This document shows, piece after piece, positions 15,633 to 15,854 of a stretch of 15,854 bases of DNA (positions within the stretch are counted from its first letter, which is position 1; every line of letters begins with the position of its first letter). The notes under the pieces were generated by a model. It did no database searches and was not told the DNA's origin. It worked only from the letters and a program-made list of their open reading frames with translations. Origin of the DNA: BOG-1155 sp050012495 (lineage in GTDB: Bacteria > Desulfobacterota > Syntrophorhabdia > Syntrophorhabdales > WCHB1-27); contig JBEKHB010000077.1 of the NCBI GenBank assembly GCA_050012495.1, forward strand, positions 1 to 15,854, given 5' to 3'. Both the position numbers and the translations under genes were made by a program.

Positions 15633-15854
15633 CTCTTCATTACATTTCTCCTTTCTCATACTCGGACCCCATAAATCATCCCGGCACCTTGGCTGACAAC
15701 ACGTACGATAGTACATTGGCAGCAACCCTTAATTCAAGTCTATTTTTCTAATTATTTCATTAGCATAGGGCGGAGCGGTGCCGCATTTTTGGCCCCTCCT
15801 TTCAGTCGGGTTGACCCAAGGCCACTATAATCTTGACTAGCCTTCGGCCATGAG
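15633..15854. repeat. Right copy of 222-bp terminal inverted repeat
   Basis: Reverse complement of 1-222 with one mismatch (15732). On the minus strand it presents the same AAAGGAG ribosome binding site (15648-15654) and ATG (15638-15640) as the first gene on the left, but the coding sequence diverges after eight bases and meets a stop at the fourth codon (ATG AAG AGG TGA). Its useful function here is probably to supply a promoter and leader to the minus-strand molybdoenzyme operon. Confidence 0.97.
15708..15737 (-). promoter_or_regulatory. Candidate promoter (right copy), driving the minus-strand operon
   Basis: Same element as at 118-147: on the minus strand TTGAAT (15737-15732), 18 bases, TACTAT (15713-15708). 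The last -35 base differs from the left copy. It faces the molybdoenzyme genes, about 220 bases upstream of their first start codon. Confidence 0.35.

Noticed and set aside
14543..15751. 402-codon plus-strand open frame over the end of the molybdoenzyme gene and into the repeat
   Set aside because: It is antisense to a gene with clear cofactor motifs, and its translation has no recognisable domain or membrane pattern.
1..15854. CRISPR arrays, tRNA or rRNA genes
   Set aside because: I saw no regularly spaced direct repeats, no tRNA cloverleaf signature and no rRNA-like stretch on either strand.

Overview
The window looks like an accessory, catabolic island of an anaerobic bacterium. The gene families (a 4-hydroxybenzoyl-CoA-reductase-like molybdenum hydroxylase, two phenylphosphate-synthase-like PEP-utilising proteins, an MFS transporter, and a membrane-anchored DMSO-reductase-family molybdoenzyme) fit anaerobic metabolism of an aromatic or other carboxylic compound. 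A Desulfobacterota/Syntrophorhabdus-type degrader is a reasonable but unproven guess; no rRNA, tRNA or phylogenetic marker is present. Functions are inferred from motifs read by eye, without database searches.

Layout. The sequence is bounded by a 222-bp near-perfect inverted repeat (1-222 and 15633-15854, one mismatch). Each copy carries a possible promoter, a ribosome binding site and an ATG, both pointing inward. From the left copy a plus-strand cluster runs: a FAD/[4Fe-4S] subunit with a complete NAD(P)H oxidoreductase module nested inside it (215-2614), the molybdopterin subunit (2611-4965), the 2x[2Fe-2S] subunit (4931-5392), a PEP-utiliser-type phosphotransferase (5503-7182) and an MFS transporter (7334-8641). 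Then come remnants: a degenerate metal-binding-protein-like fragment with a strong 16-bp hairpin (8747-9070) and the 86-codon N-terminus of an ATP-grasp PEP-synthase-like subunit (9171-9431). From the right copy a minus-strand cluster runs: a short remnant that resembles the tail of a FAD subunit (15484-15632), a DMSO-reductase-family catalytic subunit (12848-15484), a four-cluster ferredoxin (12234-12836), an NrfD-type membrane anchor (11338-12234) and a second PEP-utiliser protein (9538-11220). The two clusters converge at about 9432-9537.

How the genes may work together (inference). The transporter would import the substrate. The PEP-utiliser proteins would transfer a phosphoryl group through a conserved histidine, as in phenylphosphate synthase, but their ATP-grasp partner is present only as a fragment. 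The xanthine-oxidase-family trio would dehydroxylate or hydroxylate the ring or CoA ester, with the nested flavin module coupling it to NAD(P)H. The second molybdoenzyme, which has no Tat signal, would exchange electrons with the quinone pool in the manner of phenylacetyl-CoA:acceptor oxidoreductase.

The most unusual points are the nested near-palindromic architecture (outer 222-bp repeat, inner pair of 1.7-kb paralogous genes), the apparent re-use of one promoter/start-codon module in front of two unrelated molybdoenzyme operons, and the domain-in-domain flavoprotein. The repeats end exactly at the window edges, so an assembly boundary or chimera cannot be excluded.
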